Assembly: GCA_964482025.1 (NCBI GenBank) | Contig: CAYZVN010000089.1 | Location: 1-11,503 of the forward strand | Direction: 5' to 3' | DNA length: 11,503 nt | Origin: UBA5868 sp964482025 | GTDB lineage: Bacteria; Pseudomonadota; Gammaproteobacteria; Pseudomonadales; Cellvibrionaceae | In this document: positions 1-7,439 of the stretch, in pieces | How the letters are laid out: each line of letters starts with the position of its first letter | Position numbering within the stretch: position 1 is the first letter of the stretch | Notes under the pieces: model-generated | Databases searched by the model: none | Told to the model about the DNA's origin: nothing | The model's input: the letters and a program-made list of their open reading frames with translations, nothing else | Made by a program: the position numbers and the translations under genes

Positions 1-1169
1 GAGATAATGTTTAACGCTAATACGTGGAACATTGCTCCGGCCCCGCGAACAATGCCGTTAAAAATAAAATTCAGGCCGATAAACGGGTAAAAGCATGCCA
101 CTATTTTTAAGTAGGTGGTGCCGAAGTCAACGCTGGCGTGGTCGCGCACAAAAAGTTTGATTAAAGGTTCGGCCCAGATGAATAGCGCCGCGCTGACAAT
201 CAGCATTATGACGATGTTATAGATAAGACCTATCTTGGTAATTCGCGTTACGCGATCCCATTGTTGTGCGCCGATATTTTGTGCCGCCATGGCGGTTACG
301 GCGGTGCCGAGGGCTACCGCGGGCAGTAAGACTATATTGTCTAGCCGCTGAGCGGCACCGAAGCCGGCAACGGCGGATTCGCCAAGGGTGTTCACCAAAG
401 CCAAAATAACGGTTATACCCGCGTAAATAACCACCATTTGTAAGCCGGAGGGGATGCCGAGCTCGAGTATGGTTTTAATCTCTACCCACAATGGATAGCG
501 AAGCCGGAAGCTGTGGTTTTTATAGCGTTTGGAAAGATAAAAAAGGCTATAAATAAACGCAATGGACTGAGCTAACACGGTGGCGTAGGCCGCACCCGCC
601 ACGCCCATGTCAAAGCCGGCGATGAAAATCGGATCCAGAACGGTAAGTAGAACAGTCGCGAGAAAAACAAAATAAAGGGGGGTTTTGCTGTCGCCAAACG
701 CGCGCAAAGCGGTACTAATAAAGTTATAGCCCATTAATAAAATAGTGCCCGCAAAGTTTATTCGTAGATAAATCTCCGCTTCTTCAAGGATCGAGTCCGG
801 CGCGTTCATAAGCACGAGTAGGGGCCTGGTGAAGACAAATCCGGCAATGCTCAGGATCAGCGATAGCACGGTTAGAAGAAAAACAAATGCGCTTAAATAA
901 GAATGGATTTTCTGCCGATCATCTGTGCCGCGCAATTGCGCAAAAATGGTTAAGGTGGCGTTATTGATGCCGAGAACGAACGCCAGTACGACGACCATAA
1001 TGGTAGTGGCGACCGTGACGGCCGCGAACGCTTCGCTTCCCAGCAGATTGCCTACCCACAGGCTATTGATCACCTGCATGGATGCCTGTAATAGGCTCGC
1101 CACCAATATGGGAAAGGAAAATGCGGCGAGCTGCTTGGGGACAGACCCGGCGGTAAAGCCTCGTTTCAC
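1..1169 (-). CDS. MATE family efflux transporter (3' end cut by window edge)
   Basis: Integral inner-membrane Na+- or H+-driven exporter of the MATE family; the substrate cannot be read from the sequence. The minus strand is open from the left edge to a stop at 1263-1265, and 389 residues are visible of a usual 440-460, so roughly the last 60 are missing. The translation is strongly hydrophobic with about ten recognisable membrane segments. It carries MATE-like stretches such as SFPILVASLLQ near the N-terminus, ALRAFGDSKTPLYF in the middle and NGIVRGAGAM near the cut end, and the two homologous halves are evident. The only conventional start in the open frame is GTG at 1167-1169, preceded by a GGGG stretch about 10 nt upstream. 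A weak possible promoter (TTAACA at 1218-1223, TCTAAA at 1194-1199, 18-bp spacer) lies upstream. It diverges from the tetR gene with a 226-bp gap, so the repressor may also act here (inference). Family call is firm; substrate and start are less so. Confidence 0.88.
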   Translation of the reverse strand, partial: MKRGFTAGSVPKQLAAFSFPILVASLLQASMQVINSLWVGNLLGSEAFAAVTVATTIMVVVLAFVLGINNATLTIFAQLRGTDDRQKIHSYLSAFVFLLTVLSLILSIAGFVFTRPLLVLMNAPDSILEEAEIYLRINFAGTILLMGYNFISTALRAFGDSKTPLYFVFLATVLLTVLDPIFIAGFDMGVAGAAYATVLAQSIAFIYSLFYLSKRYKNHSFRLRYPLWVEIKTILELGIPSGLQMVVIYAGITVILALVNTLGESAVAGFGAAQRLDNIVLLPAVALGTAVTAMAAQNIGAQQWDRVTRITKIGLIYNIVIMLIVSAALFIWAEPLIKLFVRDHASVDFGTTYLKIVACFYPFIGLNFIFNGIVRGAGAMFHVLALNII

Positions 1170-1305
1170 AAGTATGGAACCCCGTATAAGCGTTTTAGAC
1201 TCTTTTCTGAATAGAATTGTTAACGCGGTATTAGCTTGCCGGATGTGTTGAGCTCGACTGTTTCAACTTGGCATTTTTTAAAAATCAGGCGAATCCACGC
1301 GATGA

Positions 1306-1359
1306 TAAGCGGAGCTTACAACCCTTAAGCGGAGGGTCTCTCCGATTGTCTGTTATACT
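1306..1359 (+). promoter_or_regulatory. Probable tetR-cassette promoter with repeated/palindromic operator candidates
   Basis: A good -10 hexamer TATACT sits at 1354-1359, 37 bp before the tetR start codon, but no recognisable -35 is at the right distance. Instead the -35 position is occupied by repeats. The 9-mer TAAGCGGAG occurs at 1306-1314 and again at 1326-1334, exactly 20 bp apart, about two helical turns. The first copy is part of the palindrome TAAGC-GGA-GCTTA (1306-1318). The second leads into the imperfect palindrome CGGAG-N5-CTCCG (1330-1344). TetR-family proteins usually bind short inverted repeats at or near their own promoter, so these are reasonable operator candidates. That role is inferred. 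Confidence 0.45.
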
Positions 1360-1395
1360 ACCTCTCTATGTGTCGAAATAAAACCAGAGGTCCCT

Positions 1396-2061
1396 ATGCA
1401 GGAACAATCGGGTAAACGGGCAGACGCGAGGCGTAATCGGGGCCTAATTCTCGAGGCGGCTAAAGCTGCATTTGTGCGCGATGGTATTGACGCGTCGCTC
1501 GATGAGGTGGCCCGGTCCGCTGGTGTTGGCCCAGGTACGCTCTACCGCCACTTCCCCACGCGCGAACATTTGCTCTACGAGTTGCTCTATGAGCGCCAGG
1601 CCCGGTTGCTGTCGCGCCGCGATGAAGCGCTCGCGCTTAACTGTTCGCGGGCGGCCCTTCAGCACTGGATGGCGGCGCTTACGGATTACCTCAGTGCGTT
1701 TAGCGGCCTGCCTCGATCGCTGATCAACGCCTTCGAAGCTCAGACATCGCCTTTGGCCGTCACCTGTAGAACCTTAATTTCAATCACCCAAGAACTATTG
1801 GCGCGCGCGCAGGCTGAGGGGGCCGCGCGCTCGTCGGTTTCGCCACCGGCGTTATTTCTCAGTGCGCTGGGCGCGGCCTTTGTTTATGACAAGGCACGTG
1901 ATTACGGTACAACTGCGGAGAAAGTCGAGGAGATATTGGCGCTTGGCTATCTCGTTGACGGTTCGCTAGCAGACACGCCACACCCCTCAGACTCAAATCA
2001 ATCTAGTGGAGCCTCCCGTGACGGGGTTGACCATTCAGCAGCTAAAAAAACTCGGAGTTAG
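1396..2061 (+). CDS. TetR/AcrR-family transcriptional repressor
   Basis: Ligand-responsive DNA-binding regulator, 221 residues. The N-terminal TetR domain is clear: helix 1 RRNRGLILEAAKAAFVRDG (residues 12-30), then a helix-turn-helix at about 34-54 with the signature SLDEVARSAGVGPGTLYRHF and the usual R-x-HLL continuation. The middle and C-terminal part is a divergent helical ligand-binding domain. Residues from about 190 onward form a polar Ser/Asp-rich tail with no evident fold, which makes the protein slightly longer than the common 190-210. ATG at 1396 is preceded by AGAGG (1386-1390) at 5 nt. It is the first gene of a rightward cluster, and the Shine-Dalgarno GGAG of the next gene lies inside its last codons, so the two are probably translationally coupled. 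Most likely it represses this cluster and perhaps the divergent MATE gene in response to an aldehyde, alcohol or toxic organic compound; the ligand is unknown. Confidence 0.9.
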   Translation: MQEQSGKRADARRNRGLILEAAKAAFVRDGIDASLDEVARSAGVGPGTLYRHFPTREHLLYELLYERQARLLSRRDEALALNCSRAALQHWMAALTDYLSAFSGLPRSLINAFEAQTSPLAVTCRTLISITQELLARAQAEGAARSSVSPPALFLSALGAAFVYDKARDYGTTAEKVEEILALGYLVDGSLADTPHPSDSNQSSGASRDGVDHSAAKKTRS

Positions 2062-2066
2062 TCGAA

Positions 2067-3050
2067 ATGACAGCATTTTCTATTCTTGAATTGGTGCGCG
2101 TTACAGAAGAGACGGACGCGGGTGCGGCGCTCAATAATGCGCGTGACATGGCAGCCCATGCGGAGCGTTGGGGTTACCAGCGCGTCTGGGTGGCTGAGCA
2201 CCACAATATGGAAGGGATTGCCAGTGCCGCCACTTCCATTGTCATCGCCCATATCGCCAGTGGCACAAAGACCATCCGCGTAGGTGCGGGTGGCATCATG
2301 TTGCCCAATCATGCGCCTTACATTATTGCGGAACAGTTCGGCACACTGGAAAGACTCTATCCTGGCCGCATCGATCTTGGCCTCGGCCGCGCGCCGGGCA
2401 CTGATCAGGTAGCCGTTCGCGCTATGCGCCGTGCACCCAACGCGTCGGATCACTTCCCCGAGGATGTTCTGGAGCTTCAAGCGTATCTTGGCCCTGCGAC
2501 ACCCGCGCAGCGGATTCTGGCGGTGCCGGGCACCGGCACCAACGTACCCTTGTGGATACTGGGGTCCAGTCACTTTGGCGCGAACTTGGCCGCTGAGCTT
2601 GGATTGCCCTATGCCTTTGCGTCGCACTTCGCGCCCGATCTTTTAATGCCGGCTCTGGAGATCTACCGCAGCCGCTTCAAACCCTCGAAACAGCTCGCCA
2701 AACCTTACACGGTGGCGGGCATTAATATTATTGCTGCCGAGACAGACGCCGAAGCGGTGCGGCTTGCCACCACTCAACAGATGTCGTTTGCCGACCTGTT
2801 AAGTGGCAAGCGCGGGCTGAGCAAACCGCCCATTGATGATATCGAAACCTATTGGTCAGGGCGTGAAAAGGCTCAGGCCATGCATATGTTGAAGTACTCG
2901 ATCTTCGGCTCGGTCGACACGGTACGCGCCGGCTTGCAGGCATTTATCGCGGACACTGGTGTCGACGAAGTGATGATCGTCTGTGATGTTTACGAACATC
3001 AGGCGCGCTTGCGCTCGCTCGAATTAATTGCCGAGGCGATGAGTTCTTAA
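2067..3050 (+). CDS. Luciferase-like flavin-dependent monooxygenase, YhbW type
   Basis: Member of the bacterial luciferase-like (LLM) FMN/F420 oxidoreductase superfamily, 327 residues, a usual length for a single TIM-barrel member. The N-terminal half follows the E. coli YhbW pattern closely: WVAEHHNMEGIASAATS (41-57), GGIMLPNHAP (75-84), AEQFGTLERLYPGRIDLGLG (88-107) followed by RAPGTD (108-113). These stretches belong to the flavin/substrate cleft in the family. The subgroup is sometimes named alkanal monooxygenase-like, but YhbW's natural substrate is not settled, so none is assigned. A soluble cytoplasmic enzyme that would need reduced flavin from a separate reductase is expected; no flavin reductase is in the window. 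ATG at 2067 has GGAG at 2054-2057, inside the end of tetR, with only 5 nt between the genes. Its place between the repressor and three aldehyde/alcohol redox enzymes suggests a role in oxidising the same compound class (inference). Confidence 0.88.
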   Translation: MTAFSILELVRVTEETDAGAALNNARDMAAHAERWGYQRVWVAEHHNMEGIASAATSIVIAHIASGTKTIRVGAGGIMLPNHAPYIIAEQFGTLERLYPGRIDLGLGRAPGTDQVAVRAMRRAPNASDHFPEDVLELQAYLGPATPAQRILAVPGTGTNVPLWILGSSHFGANLAAELGLPYAFASHFAPDLLMPALEIYRSRFKPSKQLAKPYTVAGINIIAAETDAEAVRLATTQQMSFADLLSGKRGLSKPPIDDIETYWSGREKAQAMHMLKYSIFGSVDTVRAGLQAFIADTGVDEVMIVCDVYEHQARLRSLELIAEAMSS

Positions 3051-3114
3051 TTATTTAACAACTTATTCGTTGTCTAACACTCTGTATTTTTGTTTACCGC
3101 GTGAGGAGATCTTT

Positions 3115-4059
3115 ATGAAAAAAGCTACATTAGGTCGCTCCGAGATTGTGATTGCTCCGCTTGTTTTTGGTGGCAACGTTTTTGGCTGGACAGCTGACGA
3201 AGCGCGCTCTTTCGAATTGTTGGATCGTTTTGTCGAGCGCGGCTTTAACGCCATCGATACTGCGGATTCCTATTCCGCATGGGCGCCCGGCCTCAGCGGC
3301 GGAGAATCCGAGACGGTGTTGGGCAAGTGGCTGGCGCAGCGGGGCCGGCGCGACGATATTGTGCTTATGACCAAAGTAGGAATGTGGGAGCCGCGCAAAG
3401 GCCTGTCTGCGGCCAATATTGAAGCGGCTGTTGAAGATTCCTTGAAGCGCCTTGGTACCGATTACATCGATGTTTATTTCGCTCATATAGACGATGAAAA
3501 TGTGCCGTTGGAAGAAACTTTGACCGCCTTCGATAAATTAGTAAAGGCAGGCAAGGTGCGCGCCCTGGGTGCTTCCAATTATTCAGCTGAGCGCTTACGG
3601 CAGGCACTTGAAATAGCGAAAGAGCAGGGGCTAGCTCGCTATGAGGTTATGCAGCCACTGTACAACTTGCACGACCGCAAAGATTTTGAATCTGAATTGG
3701 CTGCCCTGGCGCAAGAGCAAGAGGTGGGGATGGTCAGTTATTTCTCGTTGGCCAGTGGTTTTTTGACGGGGAAATATCGCAGTCGGGAAGACTTAAAAAA
3801 TAGCGCGCGAGGGGATTTCATGCAGAATTATTTTAGCGAGCGCGGCGAGAGAGTTCTGCAAGCGTTAACGGCGGTGGCAGACGAAATGTCGGTGCGCCCC
3901 GCTCAGGTGGCACTGGCATGGCTGCTGACTCGCCCCGGTGTCACGGCTCCTATCGCCAGCGCGACCAACGTAGCACAGCTGGATGAAATTCTCGGCTCCG
4001 TTGACGTGTCTTTGCCCGACGCTTTATTAACTCGATTAGATGAAGCGAGCCAATATTAA
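3115..4059 (+). CDS. Aldo/keto reductase
   Basis: NAD(P)H-dependent reductase of aldehydes or ketones with the AKR (beta/alpha)8 barrel, 314 residues. All four residues of the AKR catalytic tetrad are recognisable: Asp48 and Tyr53 in NAIDTADSYS, Lys87 in LMTKVG and His124 in YFAHID. The usual VRALGASNYSAERL segment and the C-terminal cofactor-binding stretch APIASATNVAQLDEIL are also present. The chosen ATG at 3115 has a strong GAGGAG 6 nt upstream (3103-3108). The frame stays open to a TTG at 3070, but that extension has no ribosome site and lacks family similarity. The gap to the preceding flavoenzyme gene is 64 nt, and the same strand continues into aldehyde and alcohol dehydrogenase genes. 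It may reduce reactive aldehydes to alcohols when dehydrogenation is not favourable; substrate and NADH/NADPH preference are not visible. Confidence 0.92.
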   Translation: MKKATLGRSEIVIAPLVFGGNVFGWTADEARSFELLDRFVERGFNAIDTADSYSAWAPGLSGGESETVLGKWLAQRGRRDDIVLMTKVGMWEPRKGLSAANIEAAVEDSLKRLGTDYIDVYFAHIDDENVPLEETLTAFDKLVKAGKVRALGASNYSAERLRQALEIAKEQGLARYEVMQPLYNLHDRKDFESELAALAQEQEVGMVSYFSLASGFLTGKYRSREDLKNSARGDFMQNYFSERGERVLQALTAVADEMSVRPAQVALAWLLTRPGVTAPIASATNVAQLDEILGSVDVSLPDALLTRLDEASQY

Positions 4060-4087
4060 TTTTTATTATGTGCCATAGTGAAGGCGA

Positions 4088-4117
4088 TTGTTAACAAGTG
4101 CATTATGAGGCTTTAAT
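4088..4117 (+). promoter_or_regulatory. Possible internal promoter before the aldehyde dehydrogenase gene
   Basis: The 101-nt gap between the aldo/keto reductase and aldehyde dehydrogenase genes is A+T-rich. It contains TTGTTA (4088-4093) and TTTAAT (4112-4117) separated by 18 bp, a moderate sigma-70-like match. No terminator hairpin was seen in the gap, so readthrough from upstream is equally possible. This is a weak call from motif matching by eye. Confidence 0.25.
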
Positions 4118-4160
4118 TGATATGTAATGTATTTTTACCGTGCGAAAGCGGGAGGTTTTT

Positions 4161-5627
4161 GTGGTTGACGCATACAAAAACATGCATCTGCTGAAGATTG
4201 CAGGAGAGTGGCGCGAGGGGGCTGGCGAGCGTGAATTGGTGGTCAGTGACCCCTATCACGGCAGGGAGTTACTGAAGATCCGGCAAGCGAATCGAGAGGA
4301 TATGGACGCCGCCTACCGGCGGGCCAGTGAAGTCCAACCCGAGTGGGCGGCCGCAGCACCTGAAGAGCGGGCGGCCGTCTTGCATCGTGTGGTGGCGCTG
4401 TTCGATACCCGTAAGGACGAGATTATCGACTGGTTGGTGCGCGAATCCGGCAGCACACGCGTGAAGGCGGAGATTGAGTGGGGGTCCGCCCGGGCGATCA
4501 CTCTGGAAGCCGCGAGTATGCCGAGCCGCGTACACGGGCGCATCTTGGCGAGCAATGTTCGAGGTAAACAAAACCTTGTGTTTCGCAAACCTCTGGGTGT
4601 GGTAGCCGTTATCAGCCCGTGGAATTTTCCGCTGCACTTATCTCAGCGCTCGGTCGCTCCAGCCTTGGCACTTGGCAACACAGTCGTCATTAAACCGGCC
4701 AGCGACACTCCCGTTACCGGCGGATTACTCATTGCGCGCCTGTTTGAAGAAGCGGGTTTGCCAAAGGGAGCACTCAGTGTGATTGTGGGGCCCGGTCGGG
4801 AAATCGGCGACGCATTTGTGGAGCATCCGATTCCGAGCTTGATCTCGTTTACCGGGTCCACAGACGTGGGGCGCGGGATAGGGCGCATCGCCAGTGGCGG
4901 GGCGCATATTAAGCGTGTTGCTCTGGAGTTGGGCGGCAACAGCCCCTTCGTAGTCTTGGACGACGCAGATCTTGAACAGGCGGTGGCCGCAGCGATTACC
5001 GGTAAATTCCTGCACCAGGGGCAAATCTGTATGGCCATCAACCGCATCATTGTCGAAGTGAGTCTCTATGATGACTTCGTCGAGCGTTTCGTTGCGAAAG
5101 CGCGTGCATTAAAAGTCGGCGACCCGGCGCAACCTTCCACCGCCATTGGTCCTGTGATTAATCAGCAGCAGCTTGAAGGCATGAAAGAAAAGATCGCCAA
5201 AGCGAAAAAAGAAGGCGCCAAGGTTTTATTGGAAGGCAATATCACCGGTCAAGTCGTACCGCCACATATTTTTGGTGATGTAACACCCCAGATGAGCATT
5301 TGTCGCGAAGAGATTTTTGGTCCGCTGGTAGGAATATTGAAGGCGCGTGACGAAGAGCATGCGCTGATGTTGGCGAACGATTCGGAATACGGCCTGTCGA
5401 GCGCGGTTTTCTCCGGCGACTTGGAGCGGGGTTTGCGCTTCGCCCAGCGTATTCGCGCGGGGATGGCGCACGTCAACGATATGCCAGTCAACGATGAACC
5501 CAACGCGCCTTTTGGCGGTGAGAAAAACTCCGGTTTAGGGCGCTTTAACGGCGACTGGGCCATTGAGGAATACACCACAGACCAGTGGATCAGTGTTCAG
5601 CATCAACCGCGCAAATACCCTTTTTAA
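4161..5627 (+). CDS. NAD(P)+-dependent aldehyde dehydrogenase, benzaldehyde/vanillin dehydrogenase type
   Basis: Oxidises an aldehyde to the carboxylic acid. With the GTG start at 4161 the protein is 488 residues, the standard ALDH length. GGGAGG at 4150-4155 gives 5-nt spacing to that GTG, while an earlier in-frame GTG at 4140 has no such site. Catalytic elements are all present: Asn155 in SPWNFP, Lys178 in VVIKPAS for the cofactor, FTGST (230-234), general base Glu256 in LELGGN, nucleophile Cys290 in HQGQICM, and EEIFGP (383-388). The stretches PWNFPLHLSQRSVAPALALG and FLHQGQICMAINR resemble the vanillin/benzaldehyde dehydrogenase branch (for example Bacillus YfmT) more than betaine or succinate-semialdehyde dehydrogenases; this is from memory, not a search. 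It is followed after 22 nt by an aryl-type alcohol dehydrogenase gene, the same enzyme pairing as xylB/xylC or areB/areC. An aromatic aldehyde is the likely but unproven substrate. Confidence 0.92.
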   Translation: MVDAYKNMHLLKIAGEWREGAGERELVVSDPYHGRELLKIRQANREDMDAAYRRASEVQPEWAAAAPEERAAVLHRVVALFDTRKDEIIDWLVRESGSTRVKAEIEWGSARAITLEAASMPSRVHGRILASNVRGKQNLVFRKPLGVVAVISPWNFPLHLSQRSVAPALALGNTVVIKPASDTPVTGGLLIARLFEEAGLPKGALSVIVGPGREIGDAFVEHPIPSLISFTGSTDVGRGIGRIASGGAHIKRVALELGGNSPFVVLDDADLEQAVAAAITGKFLHQGQICMAINRIIVEVSLYDDFVERFVAKARALKVGDPAQPSTAIGPVINQQQLEGMKEKIAKAKKEGAKVLLEGNITGQVVPPHIFGDVTPQMSICREEIFGPLVGILKARDEEHALMLANDSEYGLSSAVFSGDLERGLRFAQRIRAGMAHVNDMPVNDEPNAPFGGEKNSGLGRFNGDWAIEEYTTDQWISVQHQPRKYPF

Positions 5628-5649
5628 ACACCATCAGGAGGACTGCACT

Positions 5650-6756
5650 ATGAATATTCAGGCGGCTGTTACCCATAAGCAAGAAGGGGACTTTGTCATA
5701 GAGCCCGTGTCGCTGGCGGAGCCACAGGCAGGGGAGGTGCTGGTGCGGATCGTTGCGACGGGTGTCTGCCATACCGATGCAGTCGCTCGCGATCTCGGTC
5801 TATCGCCTTTCCCGGTAGTGTTGGGGCATGAAGGCTCGGGGGTTGTCGAGCAAATCGGCGCAAATATTACCGGCGTCGAAGTTGGTGATCACGTGGTCTT
5901 ATCGTTCGCCCACTGCGGCAGTTGCGCTAACTGCTTAACCGGACATCCCGCCGTGTGCGCAACCTTCAACGATTTGAACTTCGGCGGCGCCATGGACGAT
6001 GGCTCTCATCGCTTGAGCCAGGATGGTAAGGCGCTATCGACCTTCTTTGGCCAATCGTCCTTTGCGACTCACGCGGTGGTGCATGAGCGCAATGTGGTGA
6101 AGGTCGATAAGGCGGCAGATCTGGCTCTGCTAGGTCCGCTCGGCTGCGGCATTCAGACCGGTGCCGGAACGGTGCTGAACCATCTGAAGCCACCCTTTGG
6201 CAGCGCCATCGCGGTTTTTGGCGCTGGCGCGGTTGGCTTGAGCGCGATTATGGCGGCGAAGATCGCCGGCTGCCGCTACATTTTCGCCGTGGATATTCAT
6301 GATCATCGCCTGCAGTTGGCCAAAGAACTCGGCGCCACTCATATCCTGAACAGCAAAACCGTCGATCCTGTGGAAGAGATGCGCACCGTCACTGGCGGTG
6401 GCATCGAGTACGCAGTAGAAACTACCGGCGTGCCCGTAGTGGTGCGGCAGGCGCTGCACGCGCTGCGACCCCTGGGCAAGTGCGCGATTGTCGGCGTGAC
6501 TGGGGAGGTCACTCTGGATGTTCACAACGATTTGATGGCCGAAGGTAAGACGATGGTGGGGGTCATTGAGGGCGACTCGGTTCCCCGAGTATTCATTCCG
6601 CAACTGGTGGGTTATTACCAGGACGGGCGCTTTCCCTTCGACAAGCTGGTTCGCTTCTATGATTTTGAGCAAATCGGCCAGGCGTTCGAGGACTCGAAAA
6701 ACGGTACGACGGTAAAGCCAATTCTGCGAATGGGTGAGGCTCCGCAAGCCAAATAG
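5650..6756 (+). CDS. Zinc-dependent alcohol dehydrogenase, aryl/benzyl-alcohol type
   Basis: Medium-chain (MDR) NAD+-dependent dehydrogenase interconverting an alcohol and its aldehyde, 368 residues. Catalytic zinc ligands are Cys40 (GVCHTD), His60 with Glu61 (GHEGSG) and Cys166 (GPLGCGIQTGAG). The structural zinc lobe has Cys89, Cys92, Cys95 and Cys103 (HCGSCANCLTGHPAVC). The Rossmann glycine motif GAGAVG is at 191-196, and Asp215 at the end of the second strand favours NAD over NADP. The FNDLNFGG segment and overall length fit the benzyl-alcohol dehydrogenase group (XylB, AreB). ATG at 5650 has a near-perfect AGGAGG at 5636-5641; the frame extends upstream into the preceding aldehyde dehydrogenase gene, but that extension is not family sequence. 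It is the last gene of the rightward cluster and is followed by a hairpin. With its neighbour it should carry alcohol to aldehyde to acid. Confidence 0.93.
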   Translation: MNIQAAVTHKQEGDFVIEPVSLAEPQAGEVLVRIVATGVCHTDAVARDLGLSPFPVVLGHEGSGVVEQIGANITGVEVGDHVVLSFAHCGSCANCLTGHPAVCATFNDLNFGGAMDDGSHRLSQDGKALSTFFGQSSFATHAVVHERNVVKVDKAADLALLGPLGCGIQTGAGTVLNHLKPPFGSAIAVFGAGAVGLSAIMAAKIAGCRYIFAVDIHDHRLQLAKELGATHILNSKTVDPVEEMRTVTGGGIEYAVETTGVPVVVRQALHALRPLGKCAIVGVTGEVTLDVHNDLMAEGKTMVGVIEGDSVPRVFIPQLVGYYQDGRFPFDKLVRFYDFEQIGQAFEDSKNGTTVKPILRMGEAPQAK

Positions 6757-6760
6757 CACT

Positions 6761-6779
6761 GGTGGGCATTATGCCCGCC
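6761..6779 (+). terminator. Hairpin downstream of the alcohol dehydrogenase gene, possible terminator
   Basis: Five bases after the stop codon, GGTGGGCA and TGCCCGCC can form an 8-bp stem (one G-T pair) around a TTA loop. No run of T follows directly, so it is not a canonical intrinsic terminator. It may act as a weak or factor-assisted terminator or protect the mRNA 3' end. Confidence 0.4.
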
Positions 6780-7065
6780 GCGTTGGGTAAGGTGAGACTC
6801 TAAGAGAGAAAGTTCTTTTAACTTGTTGATCTTAATCGGTATTTTTATATTCTTTTAGAATAAGTGCCGCTAGGGTAAAAATTCACAGAACTCGCAGTGA
6901 TCAAGCGGTAGGCTTGGAGCGTCGCATCAAATTAGCTTGCCCGGATATAGAGCAACGCTGTTATGGAAATTGCGTCTAACGCATATTTGTGATGGATGAT
7001 GTCGCGCGCTAACGTTAAACATAATGGTTATCGTGTTAACCGATTGATCGCTGTGAGGCAACAAC
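6780..7065 (+). promoter_or_regulatory. Non-coding region with possible promoter and FNR-like site before the 101-residue gene
   Basis: No convincing coding frame or RNA gene was found in this stretch. It is more A+T-rich than its surroundings. TTGTTG (6823-6828) and TATATT (6846-6851) are separated by 17 bp, and a second -10-like TAGAAT lies at 6856-6861. Overlapping the -35 is TTGAT-CTTA-ATCGG (6826-6839), which matches the FNR consensus TTGAT-N4-ATCAA at 8 of 10 positions. Further on are small inverted repeats, TGCGT-CTA-ACGCA (6971-6983) and GGTTA-N6-TAACC (7026-7041), the latter 24 bp before the start codon. An apparent frame beginning at 6996 runs across the real gene in another phase and is not believed. 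Confidence 0.35.
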
Positions 7066-7371
7066 ATGAACTTCGAAACCTGGATCGTGGATCTTCCATC
7101 TTTATCTGCAGCTCATCCCAGCGGTTTCAGGCTGGCGGTAGAGGGGGATCCGACCAACCCCATGGGCGTGCATCCGGGTAAATTTCCCGATGGATTAACA
7201 GCAATAGAACAAGCGCGTTTGCTGCGCTGCGGCCTGGAAGCCATCATCAACAAAGCACAAAACGAAGGTTGGAGGCAGGAGAAGAACCGCTTTGCCGAGC
7301 GCGCTCAAACGCAAGCGGCACCTGTGGTAATGCACAAGTCAATCCGCCCCGTCCTGTCGCTGAAAAAATAA
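7066..7371 (+). CDS. Hypothetical 101-residue protein
   Basis: No family is recognised. ATG at 7066 is preceded by TGAGG (7054-7058) at 7 nt, which supports translation. The protein starts with a Trp-containing hydrophobic stretch (MNFETWIVDLPSL). It has a central Gly/Pro-rich part ending in HPGKFPDGLT and a helical segment around residues 46-75 (IEQARLLRCGLEAIINKAQ). The C-terminus is Arg/Lys-rich and probably disordered. There is no signal peptide or clear membrane segment, so it is probably a small cytoplasmic protein. It stands alone: same direction as the dehydrogenase cluster but 309 bp beyond it, and convergent with the DUF4202 gene. An FNR-like site lies upstream. Existence as a gene is likely; function is unknown. 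Confidence 0.6.
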   Translation: MNFETWIVDLPSLSAAHPSGFRLAVEGDPTNPMGVHPGKFPDGLTAIEQARLLRCGLEAIINKAQNEGWRQEKNRFAERAQTQAAPVVMHKSIRPVLSLKK

Positions 7372-7416
7372 TCCTCTTAAACGCTAGGTACTTTCCTAAG
7401 TTTCTTGCCTTACCAG

Positions 7417-7439
7417 ATTGCCGGCGCAAGGCCGGCGAT
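7417..7439. repeat. G+C-rich inverted repeat in the convergent intergenic region
   Basis: ATTGCCGGC and GCCGGCGAT form a 9-bp stem (one G-T pair) around GCAAG, between two convergent genes. The right arm can alternatively pair with ATCGCCGG at 7469-7476. Neither strand shows a T-run after the stem, so a terminator role for one or both genes is plausible but not shown. Confidence 0.45.

Noticed and set aside
925..1251. Plus-strand open frame of 108 codons
   Set aside because: It lies antisense to the clearly conserved MATE gene and its product has no sensible composition or family pattern.
1360..1391. Inverted repeat ACCTCT...AGAGGT that could hide the tetR ribosome site
   Set aside because: The left arm directly abuts the -10 box and would lie upstream of the likely transcription start, so an RNA hairpin would not form from this promoter; the arms are only 6 bp with a 20-nt loop.
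2058..2627. Minus-strand open frame of 189 codons
   Set aside because: Antisense shadow of the YhbW-type flavoenzyme gene; sequence shows no recognisable domain.
3060..3080. ACAAC-N6-GTTGT inverted repeat between the flavoenzyme and aldo/keto reductase genes
   Set aside because: Only 5-bp A+T-rich arms with no T-run; within chance expectation and not a credible terminator or operator.
6130..6759. Minus-strand open frame of 209 codons
   Set aside because: It is the antisense shadow of the zinc alcohol dehydrogenase gene, whose motifs are unambiguous; no ribosome site or family similarity.
6900..6904. ATCAA half-site resembling an FNR element
   Set aside because: The opposite half (CTCGC) does not match the consensus, so it is not a credible FNR box.
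6996..7181. Open frame overlapping the 101-residue gene in another phase
   Set aside because: No ribosome site, odd composition, and the overlapping frame from 7066 has a proper Shine-Dalgarno.
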